NCBI GenBank assembly: GCA_947313935.1
Contig: CAMZNW010000112.1
Location: forward strand, 1 to 7,042
Length of the DNA: 7,042 nt
Direction: 5' to 3'
DNA from: an uncultured Mollicutes bacterium
Lineage (GTDB): Bacteria > Bacillota_I > Bacilli_A > UBA3375
Both the position numbers and the translations under genes were made by a program. Of the stretch, positions 6,754-7,042 are shown piece after piece (the stretch's first letter is position 1; every line of letters starts with the position of its first letter). The notes beneath the pieces are model-generated. The model did not search any database. It worked only from the letters and a program-made list of their open reading frames with translations, and was not told the DNA's origin.

Positions 6754-7042
6754 ATTTACCCTCTTTTATTTCTTCTTTTATAAGATTTAGTGATTTTATA
6801 TTATTCATATATTCATCATACATTTTTGTAACACTATCGACATTACCAATACTTATTAATTCCCCATCTTGAACCCAACAACATCTTGTACAAATATTTT
6901 TGATTGCACCTTTATTATGAGAAACATATAAAATTGTCATCCCTTTTGATTTTAATTCATCCATTTTATCATTACATTTTTTTTGAAATCTACTATCTCC
7001 AACTGCTAGTGCTTCATCAACAATTAAAATATCTGGTGATAT
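6740..7042 (-). CDS. ABC exporter ATPase, TagH/Wzt type, C-terminal part (partial)
   Basis: This gene enters from the right edge; its last 100 residues are visible. The fragment starts ISPDILIVDEALAVGDSRF, containing the Walker B strand with the catalytic Glu, then the D-loop. QKKC follows, the AVGD-x-x-FQKKC combination typical of polysaccharide and teichoic-acid exporter ATPases. The H-loop histidine is in ILYVSHN, and WVQDGELISIG is the usual closing hairpin. The Walker A and ABC signature motifs lie outside the window. After the H-loop only about 57 residues remain, so the protein lacks both the C-terminal glycan-binding domain of some Wzt proteins and the long C-terminal extension of Bacillus TagH. 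It overlaps the permease gene by 14 bases and powers it. The ATG at 6964-6962 is an internal methionine, not the start. Confidence 0.9.
   Translation of the reverse strand: MSPDILIVDEALAVGDSRFQKKCNDKMDELKSKGMTILYVSHNKGAIKNICTRCCWVQDGELISIGNVDSVTKMYDEYMNNIKSLNLIKEEIKEGKYELS

Overview
This window looks like a chromosomal fragment from a very AT-rich Gram-positive bacterium of the Firmicutes, plausibly an Erysipelotrichia or coprobacilli-like gut lineage. That placement is an inference from gene content, strong GGAGG-type ribosome binding sites and extreme A+T content. It uses the standard bacterial code: scpA ends in TGA, and tryptophans are TGG. There are no tRNA or rRNA genes, insertion sequences, integrases or CRISPR arrays.

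Left part (1-2721). The 5' end of a leftward gene (1-392) begins at a TTG codon and resembles the N-terminus of a Methyltransf_32-type class I SAM-dependent methyltransferase. A short AT-rich divergent promoter region (393-515) separates it from a tight rightward operon: scpA, scpB (8-base overlap) and an RluB-type pseudouridine synthase (8-base overlap). ScpA and ScpB are the kleisin and winged-helix partners of SMC in chromosome segregation. The pseudouridine synthase modifies 23S rRNA and commonly sits beside scpAB in Firmicutes. The operon ends at a symmetrical hairpin (2693-2721) that can serve both strands.

Right part (2731-7042). All genes are leftward and form an envelope cluster. In transcription order they are: the C-terminal 100 residues of an ABC ATPase of the TagH/Wzt type (enters from outside the window); its ABC-2 permease of the TagG/Wzm type (overlaps it by 14 bases); a 927-residue secreted glucosaminidase whose ribosome binding site abuts the permease stop codon; and, 42 bases further on, a small YtxH-family membrane-anchored protein. 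The first two should export a cell-wall polysaccharide or teichoic-acid-like polymer. The third should cut peptidoglycan glycan strands and carries Tyr/Lys-rich C-terminal repeats. The tight junctions suggest that polymer export and wall hydrolysis are co-expressed.

Most of the window is ordinary housekeeping DNA. The parts most worth a second look are the exporter-hydrolase coupling, the diverging 68-69-residue repeats of the hydrolase, its paired cysteines, and two extended -10 promoters placed almost on top of the ribosome binding sites.
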